Below, piece after piece: positions 8,920 to 17,180 of a stretch of DNA of 64,000 bases. The first letter of the stretch is position 1; every line of letters begins with the position of its first letter. Below the pieces are notes generated by a model that was not told the DNA's origin, made no database searches, and saw only the letters and a program-made list of their open reading frames with translations. A program made the position numbers and the translations under genes. The stretch lies in contig CAXNMF010000002.1 of assembly GCA_964203275.1 (NCBI GenBank), forward strand, positions 310,001-374,000, written 5' to 3'. Source of the stretch: Ga0077527 sp945862135 (GTDB lineage: Bacteria > Pseudomonadota > Gammaproteobacteria > Burkholderiales > SG8-41).

Positions 8920-10005
8920 ATGGACCCGTTTAGACGGCGAATTATGCTGGCTGCACTCGCGACCTGGTGCGGCTCCGGTGCAGAAGCCACGGCTCCGGCA
9001 AAACACGGCTTGCCAGATCCTGCTCGTACCTTGATATTCCCGAACGATCACGGCAGTCACCCGGATTTCCGTATCGAATGGTGGTACATCACAGGCTGGG
9101 TACGTGACAGCAAGCGGCGTGATCTTGGCGTCCAGATCACCTTTTTTCGTGCCAAACCGCAACTGCAGTCAGGAAACCCCAGTGCATTCAATCCCGAGCA
9201 CATCATCATCGCCCACGCGGCTGTGGCAGATCCGGCTCAGCGCCGCCTGCTGCATGTCCAGCGTGCAGCCCGCGCGGGCTTTGGACTGGCCGGGGCAGCT
9301 ACGGATGACACCCGAGTTTGGCTGGATGATTGGCATCTGACGCGCCATGGTGGCACTTATCAAACGCAAATCAGTTCATCCGAATTGAAGCTGGATCTGG
9401 CATTCATACCCACACAAGCGCTGATGCTGCAAGGCAAGAACGGATACAGCCGCAAAGGTCCGGGCCAGGACTCGGCGAGCCATTATTACAGTGCACCACA
9501 TCTGAAGGTCAGCGGTATGCTGCGCCTTGGTCAATCGGCGGAACCCGTAACTGGTCAGGCATGGCTGGATCACGAGTGGTCATCGTCATACCTGCCTGCT
9601 GATGCTTCCGGCTGGGACTGGATTGGCATCAATCTCGACGATGGGGGTGCCTTAATGGCTTTCCGGATGCGTGCGCAAAAGTCATCTCAGCCGATCTGGT
9701 CTGCGGCTACCCTACGTGATACCACGGGTCGCAGCCGTTCTTTCGGCCCTGGTGAAATACGTTTCTCTGTATTGCGGTTATGGAAGTCACCACGCACAGG
9801 AACACAATATCCGGTGGCTTTCAGGATCGTCGTTGGCAGACTGGAAATCATTCTTGAACCGCTTTTTGACGATCAGGAAAACGACACGCGACGCACGACA
9901 GGAGCGGTGTACTGGGAGGGAGCGGTCACTGCAAGCAACAGCGGAGGCGTTATCGGCCGTGGGTATCTCGAACTGACCGGGTACGGCCAGCCACTGGTGC
10001 TGTAG
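8920..10005 (+). CDS. AttH-like lipocalin-fold protein (CrtC/AttH domain), exported
   Basis: 361 residues starting directly at the permease stop. The N-terminus MDPFRRRIMLAALATWCGSG has two or three arginines before a short hydrophobic stretch, suggesting export, possibly by the Tat route. The domain contains the family motifs HPDFRIEWWYITGW, QITFFRAK, SGKAWLDHEW-like QAWLDHEWSSS, GWDWIGINLDDG and ALMAFRMR. The family includes AttH of Agrobacterium and carotenoid 1,2-hydratase. Its constant pairing with an FtsX-type ABC transporter suggests that it handles, or is delivered with, the transported hydrophobic substrate. There is no evidence here of carotenoid genes, so a hydratase role is unlikely. 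Confidence 0.88.
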   Translation: MDPFRRRIMLAALATWCGSGAEATAPAKHGLPDPARTLIFPNDHGSHPDFRIEWWYITGWVRDSKRRDLGVQITFFRAKPQLQSGNPSAFNPEHIIIAHAAVADPAQRRLLHVQRAARAGFGLAGAATDDTRVWLDDWHLTRHGGTYQTQISSSELKLDLAFIPTQALMLQGKNGYSRKGPGQDSASHYYSAPHLKVSGMLRLGQSAEPVTGQAWLDHEWSSSYLPADASGWDWIGINLDDGGALMAFRMRAQKSSQPIWSAATLRDTTGRSRSFGPGEIRFSVLRLWKSPRTGTQYPVAFRIVVGRLEIILEPLFDDQENDTRRTTGAVYWEGAVTASNSGGVIGRGYLELTGYGQPLVL

Positions 10006-11355
10006 TCACCCCGGAAGGCTGAAGCGGTCCTCGCGAAACAATTGCAGGCAGGCCTCCGCCGACTCCGGATCGTATTGGATGCCATTGCCGCGTTCGATCT
10101 CGTTCAATGCGGCATCAATACCCAGTCCCGCGCGGTAAGGACGGTGTGCCGACATCGCCTCGATCGTATCTGCAACGGCCATGATCCGCGCCTCTATGAC
10201 GATCTCGTCGCCTGACAGCCCCTGCGGATAACCCGAGCCATCCATGCGCTCATGGTGCTGCAGTACCGCGTCTGCGATGGGCCAGGGATATTCCACCGTT
10301 TTCAATATCTCGTAGCCCTTTTGAGAATGTTCGCGAATCAAATCCATTTCACTTCGCGAAAGTCTCCCGGGTTTGGAAAGTATTTCCGCAGGGATGCCGA
10401 TTTTGCCGATATCGTGCACCTGCCCGATGATGCGCAGACCTTCGATACGATGGCTGTCCAATTCCATTTTGCGGCCGATGGCTGCGGCAATCTCGCCGAC
10501 CCGACGCTCATGGCCCGCTGTGTAGGGGTCGCGCATTTCTACCATCGATGAAGCCACCTGCACCGTTCCCAGTACAGCGAGTTCAAGTTTGGATACGTAA
10601 GCCTTTAATGCATCTGCTGTTTTCTGATGGTCTGACATATCCTCGATCAGTCCCACCAGAGCCGGCCGCCCTTGATAGGTCGCAACAGCACCATCCGCAG
10701 AAACCTCAAATTCGCTGCCGTCACGACGCAGCGCTACAAATTCAAGGTGCGTTCGATGGCAATTTCCCGACAGGCGTTGGTTCATGTTTTCGAGAACCTG
10801 CTCCCGCCACTGTCTTGCGACTAGATCCTCAACCTTGCATCCTTTGATCTCGGAGGCACTGGTATAGCCGAACATGCCGGCAAAATGCGGATTCACGTAT
10901 ACCAGTTCACCATCCTGAACAATGTAAACCCCGGCAATGGACTGCTGCATTAGTGAGCAGAAGCGGTGCTCCGACTCGGCAAGCGCATCTGCTGTACGAC
11001 GCGCATCGCTTAAATCGCGGCAGGCACAATGCACTACTGCAATGCCGCCGACATAGGATGCCGCCACAGCAACCTCTACATTGAAAGAGCTTCCGTCCCT
11101 GCGCCGATAAACGGTATGAACAATCTTGCGCTGATCAGTAAGCTCCGCCAGTTCCGTATGCAGTTGTCCGGGATCGAAACCGGCATCCCAGTCGTGCACG
11201 TTGCAATGCTCAAGCTCATCTCTGGAGTAACCGAGCATCGTGCAGAACGCGCGATTGACGTGGAGCACCTTCCCCCTGAGATCAATGACGTAAATGCCAT
11301 CGTTCGCGTTCTCTATGGAAAGCCAGTGGAGCAGTGTGTCGTCGTTGCCGCTCAT
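10006..11355 (-). CDS. PAS-PAS-HD-GYP domain protein, probable c-di-GMP phosphodiesterase
   Basis: 449 residues: PAS 1 at about 10-120, PAS 2 at about 130-245, then an HD-GYP domain at about 255-440. The catalytic motifs are intact: H314-D315 in VHDIGK and HHERMDGSGYP at 367-377, so hydrolysis of cyclic di-GMP to GMP or pGpG is expected. There is no membrane segment, and the PAS domains should sense an internal signal. Its stop codon directly abuts the stop of the convergent AttH-like gene with no spacer. About 260 bases without any recognised element lie between its start and the terminator at 11617-11640. Confidence 0.9.
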   Translation of the reverse strand: MSGNDDTLLHWLSIENANDGIYVIDLRGKVLHVNRAFCTMLGYSRDELEHCNVHDWDAGFDPGQLHTELAELTDQRKIVHTVYRRRDGSSFNVEVAVAASYVGGIAVVHCACRDLSDARRTADALAESEHRFCSLMQQSIAGVYIVQDGELVYVNPHFAGMFGYTSASEIKGCKVEDLVARQWREQVLENMNQRLSGNCHRTHLEFVALRRDGSEFEVSADGAVATYQGRPALVGLIEDMSDHQKTADALKAYVSKLELAVLGTVQVASSMVEMRDPYTAGHERRVGEIAAAIGRKMELDSHRIEGLRIIGQVHDIGKIGIPAEILSKPGRLSRSEMDLIREHSQKGYEILKTVEYPWPIADAVLQHHERMDGSGYPQGLSGDEIVIEARIMAVADTIEAMSAHRPYRAGLGIDAALNEIERGNGIQYDPESAEACLQLFREDRFSLPG

Positions 11356-11616
11356 GAATCAATAAACCCCGACTTTGAGCGTGCGCCCGCAACGTAGATA
11401 CGGCATTGTGCTCAAGCCGTCACTTGCGCTCATAACCAGCCCCCCTGTCAGCGGACACCTGAACGTCCATAATTATTTTTTAAAACAAGTACATATTCAC
11501 GGAAACGTCAAACTTTGACAAACTTATCAAAATGGCAAGTTTTGCGCTTATATACCATTAAAATCAATAAGTTAAATCTGCTTTTCTACACTGTCTGGAG
11601 ATGTATGCTCAGCAAT

Positions 11617-11640
11617 GAAAAGCCCCGCCGAAGCGGGGCT
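11617..11640 (-). terminator. intrinsic terminator of the candidate small RNA
   Basis: AGCCCCGC at 11621-11628, loop CGAA, GCGGGGCT at 11633-11640. On the minus strand the stem is followed by TTTTC, so it works only in that direction. It lies about 300 bases past clpB and directly after the candidate RNA's closing stem. Confidence 0.85.
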
Positions 11641-11825
11641 TGGGTGTGACCGGTTACCCGGCGCGGCACCGCCAAAGCGGCGTCCTTTAGTGAATGGCAT
11701 CGCACCACTCCGGACTTGCGCCAGTTGCAGTTTGCACCTGCAACCGTGACAGGCGATATCCGGACAGTCGCCCGGAATTTCGCACGCTGGAAACTTGGTA
11801 CCAACCTTCCAGTGCTGCGCAACCC
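11641..11825 (-). ncRNA. candidate structured small RNA, 6S-like in architecture
   Basis: The gap between clpB and the HD-GYP gene holds no convincing protein. On the minus strand a promoter-like pair (11832-11860) points to a transcript start near 11825. The predicted 5' end GGTT-GCGC-A-GCAC (11824 downward) can pair with the 3' segment GTGC-C-GCGC...AACC (to 11652). Halfway between lies a perfect hairpin GTTGCAG-N7-CTGCAAC at 11724-11744, centred at 11734; the midpoint of the RNA is 11738. Two TCCGGA-containing arms flank it. A GTAA-loop hairpin (CCGG-GTAA-CCGG) precedes the terminator. A roughly 175-base single long hairpin with inner bulges and its own terminator is the design of 6S RNA, but no 6S sequence motif could be confirmed. 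Confidence 0.45.
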
Positions 11826-11831
11826 TGATGC

Positions 11832-11860
11832 TTATTACCCCTGCCTGCGCCCGCTTGCAA
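11832..11860 (-). promoter_or_regulatory. putative promoter of the candidate small RNA
   Basis: On the minus strand TTGCAA (11855-11860) and TAATAA (11832-11837) are separated by exactly 17 bases. The match to sigma-70 is partial (4 of 6 and 3 of 6). Support comes from its position: it puts the start of transcription at the base of the RNA's closing stem. Confidence 0.35.
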
Positions 11861-11939
11861 ACCTTAATTCAGAGCGATGTGGCATGAATTTTGGCAAACC
11901 GGAAAAACAACCGGTTAGCGCCAATTTCAGTGAAATCAC

Positions 11940-14540
11940 TCAAGCTGCGACGGCAGCCGGCTGATGCTTTTCGAAGGTCATGACGCCTTTACGCAAATCC
12001 ACGCGAATTACATCCTTCGGGCCAAACCGACCTTCGAGTATCTGCTTCGCCAGCGGATTTTCCAGTTGCGACTGGATTGCACGCTTCAGCGGGCGTGCCC
12101 CATAGATCGGATCGAACCCGGCGGCAGCGATTTCACCCAATGCAGCATCACTGACCTCAAGCTTCATGTCCATCTGCAGCAGACGCTTCTCGAGATAAGC
12201 CAACTGGATACGCGCAATCGACTTGATATTTTTTTCATCAAGCGCATGGAACACCACAATCTCATCGATACGGTTGATGAACTCCGGCCGGAACTGGGTT
12301 TTCACTTCACCCAGCACCGCCAGCTTGATGACCTGATAGTCGTCACCCTGCATCGCCTGGATCATCTGCGAACCCAGGTTGGACGTCATCACAATGACAG
12401 TATTCTTGAAATCCACGGTTCTGCCCTGCCCGTCAGTCATGCGACCGTCGTCCAGAACCTGCAGCAGCACATTGAATACGTCCGGATGAGCTTTCTCGAC
12501 TTCATCCAGCAGGATCACCGAGTAAGGCTTGCGACGCACGGCCTCGGTCAGATAACCGCCTTCTTCATAACCGACGTATCCCGGCGGCGCGCCGATCAGG
12601 CGTGCAACCGAATGTTTTTCCATGAATTCCGACATGTCGATGCGGATCAGGTGATCCTCCGAATCGAACATGAATCCGGCCAGCGCCTTGCACAGCTCGG
12701 TTTTGCCGACGCCCGTCGGACCGAGAAACAGGAAGGAGCCATACGGCCGTTTCGGGTCGCCCAGCCCCGCACGCGAGCGACGGATCGCATCCGACACCAG
12801 ACGCACCGCTTCGTCCTGGCCCACCACACGATCATGCAAACGCTCTTCCATTTTCAGCAGCTTTTCGCGCTCACCCTGCATCATTTTCGACACCGGAATG
12901 CCGGTGGCCCGCGATACCACCTCGGCAATTTCCTCGGTGCCGACATGGGTGCGCAGCAAACGATGCTTGGTTGGCGCTGCGTTCGCGGTCTCGGCCTGTT
13001 TCAGCTGCGCTTCAAGTTGCGGCAGCTTCCCATATTGCAGTTCAGCAACCTTGTCGAGCTTGCCGGCACGCTGCAGCTTGACGATTTCAGCGCGCACACG
13101 GTCGATCTCTTCCTTGATGTGTGCGCTGCCCTGGACTTGCGCCTTCTCGGCTTTCCAGATTTCCTCAAGATCGGCAGCTTCGCGCGAAAGTGATTTGATC
13201 TCGTCTTCCAGCAAAGCCAGCCGTTTTTTTGATGCCTCGTCCTTTTCCTTCTTGATCGCTTCACGCTCGATCTTGAGCTGAATCAGGCGACGATCGAGTT
13301 TGTCCATCGATTCCGGCTTGGAGTCGATTTCCATCTTGATGCGTGACGCCGCCTCGTCGATCAGGTCAATCGCCTTGTCCGGCAGGAAACGGTCTGTGAT
13401 GTAGCGGTGCGACAGCTCGGCCGCCGCAACAATTGCGGGATCAGTGATTTCGACACCATGGTGCAGCTCGTATTTCTCCTGCAGGCCGCGCAGGATGGCA
13501 ATCGTTGCCTCCACCGAAGGCTCGTCGACCAGCACTTTTTGGAAGCGGCGCTCCAGCGCGGCGTCTTTTTCGATGTATTTTCGGTATTCGTCCAGCGTCG
13601 TTGCGCCGACGCAGTGCAGTTCGCCACGCGCCAATGCCGGTTTCAGCATATTTCCCGCATCCATCGCGCCTTCGGCCTTGCCGGCACCGACCATGGTGTG
13701 CAACTCGTCGATGAAGACGATGGTCTGTCCTGCATCCTGCGAGATTTCCTTGAGCACCGATTTCAGGCGCTCTTCAAACTCGCCGCGGTATTTGGCGCCG
13801 GCGAGCAGTGCCGCCATATCCAGCGACAGCACGCGTTTGTTCTTAAGCGTTTCCGGGACCTCTCCGTTGATGATGCGCTGGGCGAGACCTTCGACAATCG
13901 CGGTCTTGCCGACCCCGGGTTCACCGATCAGCACCGGATTGTTCTTGGTGCGACGCTGCAGGATCTGGATCACGCGGCGGATCTCATCATCGCGGCCGAT
14001 TACCGGGTCGAGCTTGCCCGAACGCGCACGTTCGTTCAGATCCATGGTGTATTTTTTCAACGCCTCGCGGCTGCCTTCGGCTTCAGCGCTGCCGACGGAT
14101 TCGCCGCCGCGCAGACCTTCAACGGCTTTCTCAAGCGTAGCGCGGTCACCGCCGAATTGCTTCAGCAACCGGCCGGTCTCGCCCTTGTCCTGGGTCAGTG
14201 CCAGCAGGAACAGTTCTGATGCAACGTATTGATCGCCGCGTTTCTGGGCCTCTTTGTCGGTGAGATTCAGCAGATTGCCGAGATCGCGCGAAATGGTGAC
14301 TTCGCCGCCTGTGCCTTCAACCTTGGGCAAACGCTCCAGCGCCGTCTTCAACGCCCCGCGCAGCCCTGTAACGTTGACGCCGGCACGCTGCAACAGCGAG
14401 GCTGTGCCGCCATCCTGCTGATTGATCAGCGCCAGCAACAGATGCTGGGGTTCGATATAAGCGTGATCGCCGCCTACCGCCGCGCTCTGCGCGTCAGAGA
14501 AGGCCTGCTGGAACTTGGTGGTGAATTTGTCGAAGCGCAT
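11940..14540 (-). CDS. clpB: ATP-dependent chaperone ClpB
   Basis: 866 residues, the family's normal length. The N-terminal Clp repeat domain (about 1-145) is followed by the first AAA domain with Walker A GEPGVGKT at 206-213, the coiled-coil middle domain (about 410-530), and the second AAA domain with GPTGVGKT near 610 and the sensor region GARPLKRAI near the end. It works with DnaK/DnaJ/GrpE to pull aggregated proteins apart in the cytoplasm. There is no ClpP-binding loop signature as in ClpA. The gene stands alone behind a heat-shock promoter (14574-14602). Confidence 0.98.
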   Translation of the reverse strand: MRFDKFTTKFQQAFSDAQSAAVGGDHAYIEPQHLLLALINQQDGGTASLLQRAGVNVTGLRGALKTALERLPKVEGTGGEVTISRDLGNLLNLTDKEAQKRGDQYVASELFLLALTQDKGETGRLLKQFGGDRATLEKAVEGLRGGESVGSAEAEGSREALKKYTMDLNERARSGKLDPVIGRDDEIRRVIQILQRRTKNNPVLIGEPGVGKTAIVEGLAQRIINGEVPETLKNKRVLSLDMAALLAGAKYRGEFEERLKSVLKEISQDAGQTIVFIDELHTMVGAGKAEGAMDAGNMLKPALARGELHCVGATTLDEYRKYIEKDAALERRFQKVLVDEPSVEATIAILRGLQEKYELHHGVEITDPAIVAAAELSHRYITDRFLPDKAIDLIDEAASRIKMEIDSKPESMDKLDRRLIQLKIEREAIKKEKDEASKKRLALLEDEIKSLSREAADLEEIWKAEKAQVQGSAHIKEEIDRVRAEIVKLQRAGKLDKVAELQYGKLPQLEAQLKQAETANAAPTKHRLLRTHVGTEEIAEVVSRATGIPVSKMMQGEREKLLKMEERLHDRVVGQDEAVRLVSDAIRRSRAGLGDPKRPYGSFLFLGPTGVGKTELCKALAGFMFDSEDHLIRIDMSEFMEKHSVARLIGAPPGYVGYEEGGYLTEAVRRKPYSVILLDEVEKAHPDVFNVLLQVLDDGRMTDGQGRTVDFKNTVIVMTSNLGSQMIQAMQGDDYQVIKLAVLGEVKTQFRPEFINRIDEIVVFHALDEKNIKSIARIQLAYLEKRLLQMDMKLEVSDAALGEIAAAGFDPIYGARPLKRAIQSQLENPLAKQILEGRFGPKDVIRVDLRKGVMTFEKHQPAAVAA

Positions 14541-14573
14541 GTCTGCCCCGTGCTAAAAGTTTAGATACAGAGC

Positions 14574-14602
14574 AGATGGGGCATGCGCAGCCTGATTTCA
14601 AT
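14574..14602 (-). promoter_or_regulatory. sigma-32 heat-shock promoter of clpB
   Basis: On the minus strand ATTGAAA (14596-14602), a 14-base spacer and CCCCATCT (14574-14581) match the sigma-32 consensus CTTGAAA...CCCCATNT at all but one position. It lies 34 bases before the clpB start codon, which fits a short leader. Confidence 0.85.
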
Positions 14603-14632
14603 GCTGGAGCAAGGGATAATCCGGGCGATGTC

Positions 14633-14670
14633 TATTTAATCAATATAATCATATATTTATTGAATAAATA
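14633..14670. other. AT-rich hairpin downstream of the glutamate-synthase-like gene
   Basis: Arms at 14633-14645 and 14658-14670 are 13 bases each with a single mismatch, and are made almost only of A and T. Located just past the 3' end of the minus-strand flavoprotein gene and upstream of the clpB promoter. Probably a transcription stop of the AT-rich kind seen elsewhere in this window. Confidence 0.4.
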
Positions 14671-14699
14671 AGATTAAGTCGGCTGAGGAAGAAAGCGGG

Positions 14700-16226
14700 C
14701 TAAAGTGACACCGACCCCGGGTGCCGCTCCTCCACAGCCCCACTGCGACGATAACCAACTTCCGGGTACGGATAGAGCATGTTCAGCGCAATGCTCTGGT
14801 TTGCGGTCTGCACAATGCGCACATGTTCGCGCTTCAGTTCGCGCGCATGCCGGCAGCCGCAGGCATGCGCAATCATGTCGATTTCCTTGTTCATGCTGTT
14901 GCAGTAGTTCGCCACCCGTAGATACTTCTCTTCGACCACCAGACCGCGCTGCAGTCGCTTGTTGTGCGTGGTAACGCCGGCTGGACAGGTGTTCTGGTGG
15001 CAGCGCAGGGCCTGGATGCAGCCCAGTGCGAACATGAAGCCGCGCGCGGAGTTGATGAAATCTGCGCCCATGCACAGCGCCCAGGCTGCTTTCGCCGAAG
15101 TCACCAATTTGCCGGCGGCGATCACCCGCACCCGCCCGCGCAGATCGGACTGGATCAGCGCATCAACGACACGCGGCAACGCTTCAGCGATGGGCAGAGA
15201 CATGTGATCCATCAGTGTCTGCGGCGCGGCGCCGCTGCCGCCTTCGCCGCCATCAATGGCAATAAAATCCGGCGCGAACTCCGGGCCACGACGCAGGATG
15301 GCGTCGCACAGGTCATTCATGAAGGCCCAGCCGCCGATCGCCGTTTTCACACCAACCGGCCGCCCGGTGAGATTGCGGATGTAGGCGATCTTGTCGAGCA
15401 GATCGTCGACATTGGCGATGTCGTGATGACGATTCGGACTGATCGAGTCCATGCCTGGGGGTATGCCACGGATACGGGCGATCTCTTCGGTGACCTTTGC
15501 ACCGGGCAGAACCCCTCCCTTGCCGGGCTTGGCCCCCTGCGACAGCTTGATTTCGAAGGCCTTGACGTGTTTCGCAAGCTCCTTGGCTTTCTGCGGTGAA
15601 AAACTGCCGTCAAGTTCGCGGATGCCGTATTTTGCCGTGCCGATCTGCATGATCACGTCGCAGCCACCCGACAGATGGTGCGGCGACAAACCGCCCTCGC
15701 CGGTATCCATCCAGCAACCGGCAGTTGCAGCGCCACGCGACAAAGCTTCCACCGCAGGCTGCGAGATCGCACCGAAGCTCATACCGCTGATATTGACGAT
15801 GGATTTGGCTTCAAAAGGCTGCGCGCAATAGCCATCGCCGATCAGGATTGAAGGTGTCGGCAACCGGTCTTCTTCAAGCACCGGGTACGGATGGTTGACG
15901 AACAGGATCGAGCCCGGCGTGCTCAGGTCGTTGGTCGAACCAAAACCGATGATGCCGCCTTCGTTTTTCGCGCTCTTGTAAACCCAGCCGCGGGTCGCAC
16001 GGTTGAAAGGCATCTCTTCGCGGTCATTGGCGAAAAAATACTGACGGAAATATTCACCAAGGTCTTCAAAGAAAAAGCGCAGGCGTCCGATGACCGGATA
16101 ATTGCGCAAGACCGTATGCTTTTTCTGGGTGACGTCATGGATGATCAGGAATATCAGCCCCCCGATCATCAGAAAACCGAGCACTGTACCGATGCCGTAG
16201 GACACCACGCTGACCATGTCGTTCAT
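14700..16226 (-). CDS. FMN-binding glutamate synthase family protein, membrane-anchored
   Basis: 508 residues. The ATG at 16224-16226 is chosen because GGGGGAG lies 5 bases upstream. One membrane helix near residues 8-30 anchors it; the rest matches the FMN/iron-sulfur synthase domain of GltB: FGAISQPAVEALSRGA, the TGEGGLSPHH loop, KPGKGGVLPG, ISPNRHHDI, IDGGEGGSGAAP and the cysteine cluster CIQALRCHQNTCPAGV. It lacks the GltB glutaminase domain, so it cannot make glutamate from glutamine by itself. Many proteobacteria carry this stand-alone form; its true substrate is not established. Confidence 0.9.
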   Translation of the reverse strand: MNDMVSVVSYGIGTVLGFLMIGGLIFLIIHDVTQKKHTVLRNYPVIGRLRFFFEDLGEYFRQYFFANDREEMPFNRATRGWVYKSAKNEGGIIGFGSTNDLSTPGSILFVNHPYPVLEEDRLPTPSILIGDGYCAQPFEAKSIVNISGMSFGAISQPAVEALSRGAATAGCWMDTGEGGLSPHHLSGGCDVIMQIGTAKYGIRELDGSFSPQKAKELAKHVKAFEIKLSQGAKPGKGGVLPGAKVTEEIARIRGIPPGMDSISPNRHHDIANVDDLLDKIAYIRNLTGRPVGVKTAIGGWAFMNDLCDAILRRGPEFAPDFIAIDGGEGGSGAAPQTLMDHMSLPIAEALPRVVDALIQSDLRGRVRVIAAGKLVTSAKAAWALCMGADFINSARGFMFALGCIQALRCHQNTCPAGVTTHNKRLQRGLVVEEKYLRVANYCNSMNKEIDMIAHACGCRHARELKREHVRIVQTANQSIALNMLYPYPEVGYRRSGAVEERHPGSVSL

Positions 16227-16309
16227 ACGCACTCCCCCGTACAACCGGTTAAAATTGTCGCTGAACTATAGCAGTTTGCCATGTCGAGCAAACCCCGCAT
16301 TTTTTCCCA

Positions 16310-17140
16310 ATGAATCTCGCCAACGAAATTGAACGTAACGTAACCGCAGCTCTTGCTGAGGATGTCGGAAGCGGCGATCTGACCGCTCAACTGACGCCTG
16401 ATCGGCTGGATGCGCAGGCCCATGTGGTGTGTCGGCAACCCGCCGTGTTGTGCGGCACCGCATGGTTTGATGCCTGCGTTACAAAACTTGATGCCAAAGC
16501 CCGAATTATCTGGTTCGCCAGTGACGGTGACCGCATTGCACCCGGCACGCGACTTTGCGACATCTCCGGCTCTTCCCGTGCATTGTTAACCGCCGAGCGC
16601 AGCGCGCTGAATTTTCTGCAGCTGCTCTCCGCCGTGGCCACCACCACGCGTTGTTATGTCGATGTGGTCGCCGGTACCCGGGCTGCGATCCTTGATACCC
16701 GAAAAACACTGCCTGGTCTGCGCGTTGCACAGAAACACGCTGTCACCGTAGGCGGCGGCATGAATCACCGCATGGGCCTGTGGGACGCCATCCTGATCAA
16801 GGAAAACCACATCGCCGCCGCTGGTGGTGTCATACCGGCGTTGTCAGCCGCTGCAAAACTGGCGTATCGCGCGCAGTGGATTCAGATCGAGGTGGAAACG
16901 CTCGAGCAGTTGCGCGAAGCCGTTGGCGCTGGCGCGAAAATGGTGCTGCTCGACAACATGAGTCTGGAGCAGATGCGTGAGGCGGTGCAGTGGACTGCGG
17001 GACAGGCACTGCTGGAAGCCTCTGGCGGCATCACGCTGGATAACGTGCGCGCCATTGCCGAAACCGGCATCGACCGCATTTCGATTGGTGCGTTGACCAA
17101 GGACATCAGCGCCGTAGATCTATCGATGCGTTTTGCCTAA
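16310..17140 (+). CDS. nadC: nicotinate-nucleotide pyrophosphorylase (carboxylating)
   Basis: 276 residues, normal for NadC. It converts quinolinate and PRPP to nicotinate mononucleotide with release of CO2, in de novo NAD synthesis. Recognisable motifs are EDVGSGDLTAQL at the N-terminus, ERSALNFLQLLSAVAT, DTRKTLPGLR, the GGGMNHRMGLWDAILIKENH active-site region, and the phosphate-binding EASGGITLDN and ISIGALT. nadA and nadB are not in the window. It is divergent from the flavoprotein gene and stands as a single gene. Confidence 0.97.
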   Translation: MNLANEIERNVTAALAEDVGSGDLTAQLTPDRLDAQAHVVCRQPAVLCGTAWFDACVTKLDAKARIIWFASDGDRIAPGTRLCDISGSSRALLTAERSALNFLQLLSAVATTTRCYVDVVAGTRAAILDTRKTLPGLRVAQKHAVTVGGGMNHRMGLWDAILIKENHIAAAGGVIPALSAAAKLAYRAQWIQIEVETLEQLREAVGAGAKMVLLDNMSLEQMREAVQWTAGQALLEASGGITLDNVRAIAETGIDRISIGALTKDISAVDLSMRFA

Positions 17141-17149
17141 GCTTGCGAG

Positions 17150-17179
17150 AAATACTTAAGTATTTGTTTTTAAATACTT
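17150..17179. terminator. AT-rich palindromic stop between nadC and thrC
   Basis: Three copies of one octamer in alternating direction: AAATACTT at 17150-17157, AAGTATTT at 17158-17165 and AAATACTT at 17172-17179. The last two form a hairpin with loop GTTTTT followed by a T run. It fills the gap between the convergent nadC and thrC genes. Confidence 0.5.
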
Positions 17180-17180
17180 T

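Noticed and set aside
11356..11616. The 261 bases before the HD-GYP gene as a c-di-GMP riboswitch
   Set aside because: No GEMM-type core could be recognised and the terminator upstream belongs better to the candidate RNA.
11716..11964. A possible 82-residue protein in the gap after clpB
   Set aside because: No ribosome site or similarity, it runs into clpB, and the same bases fold as the candidate RNA on the other strand.
11964..13193. A 409-codon plus-strand frame inside clpB
   Set aside because: Shadow of clpB; no motifs and no ribosome site.
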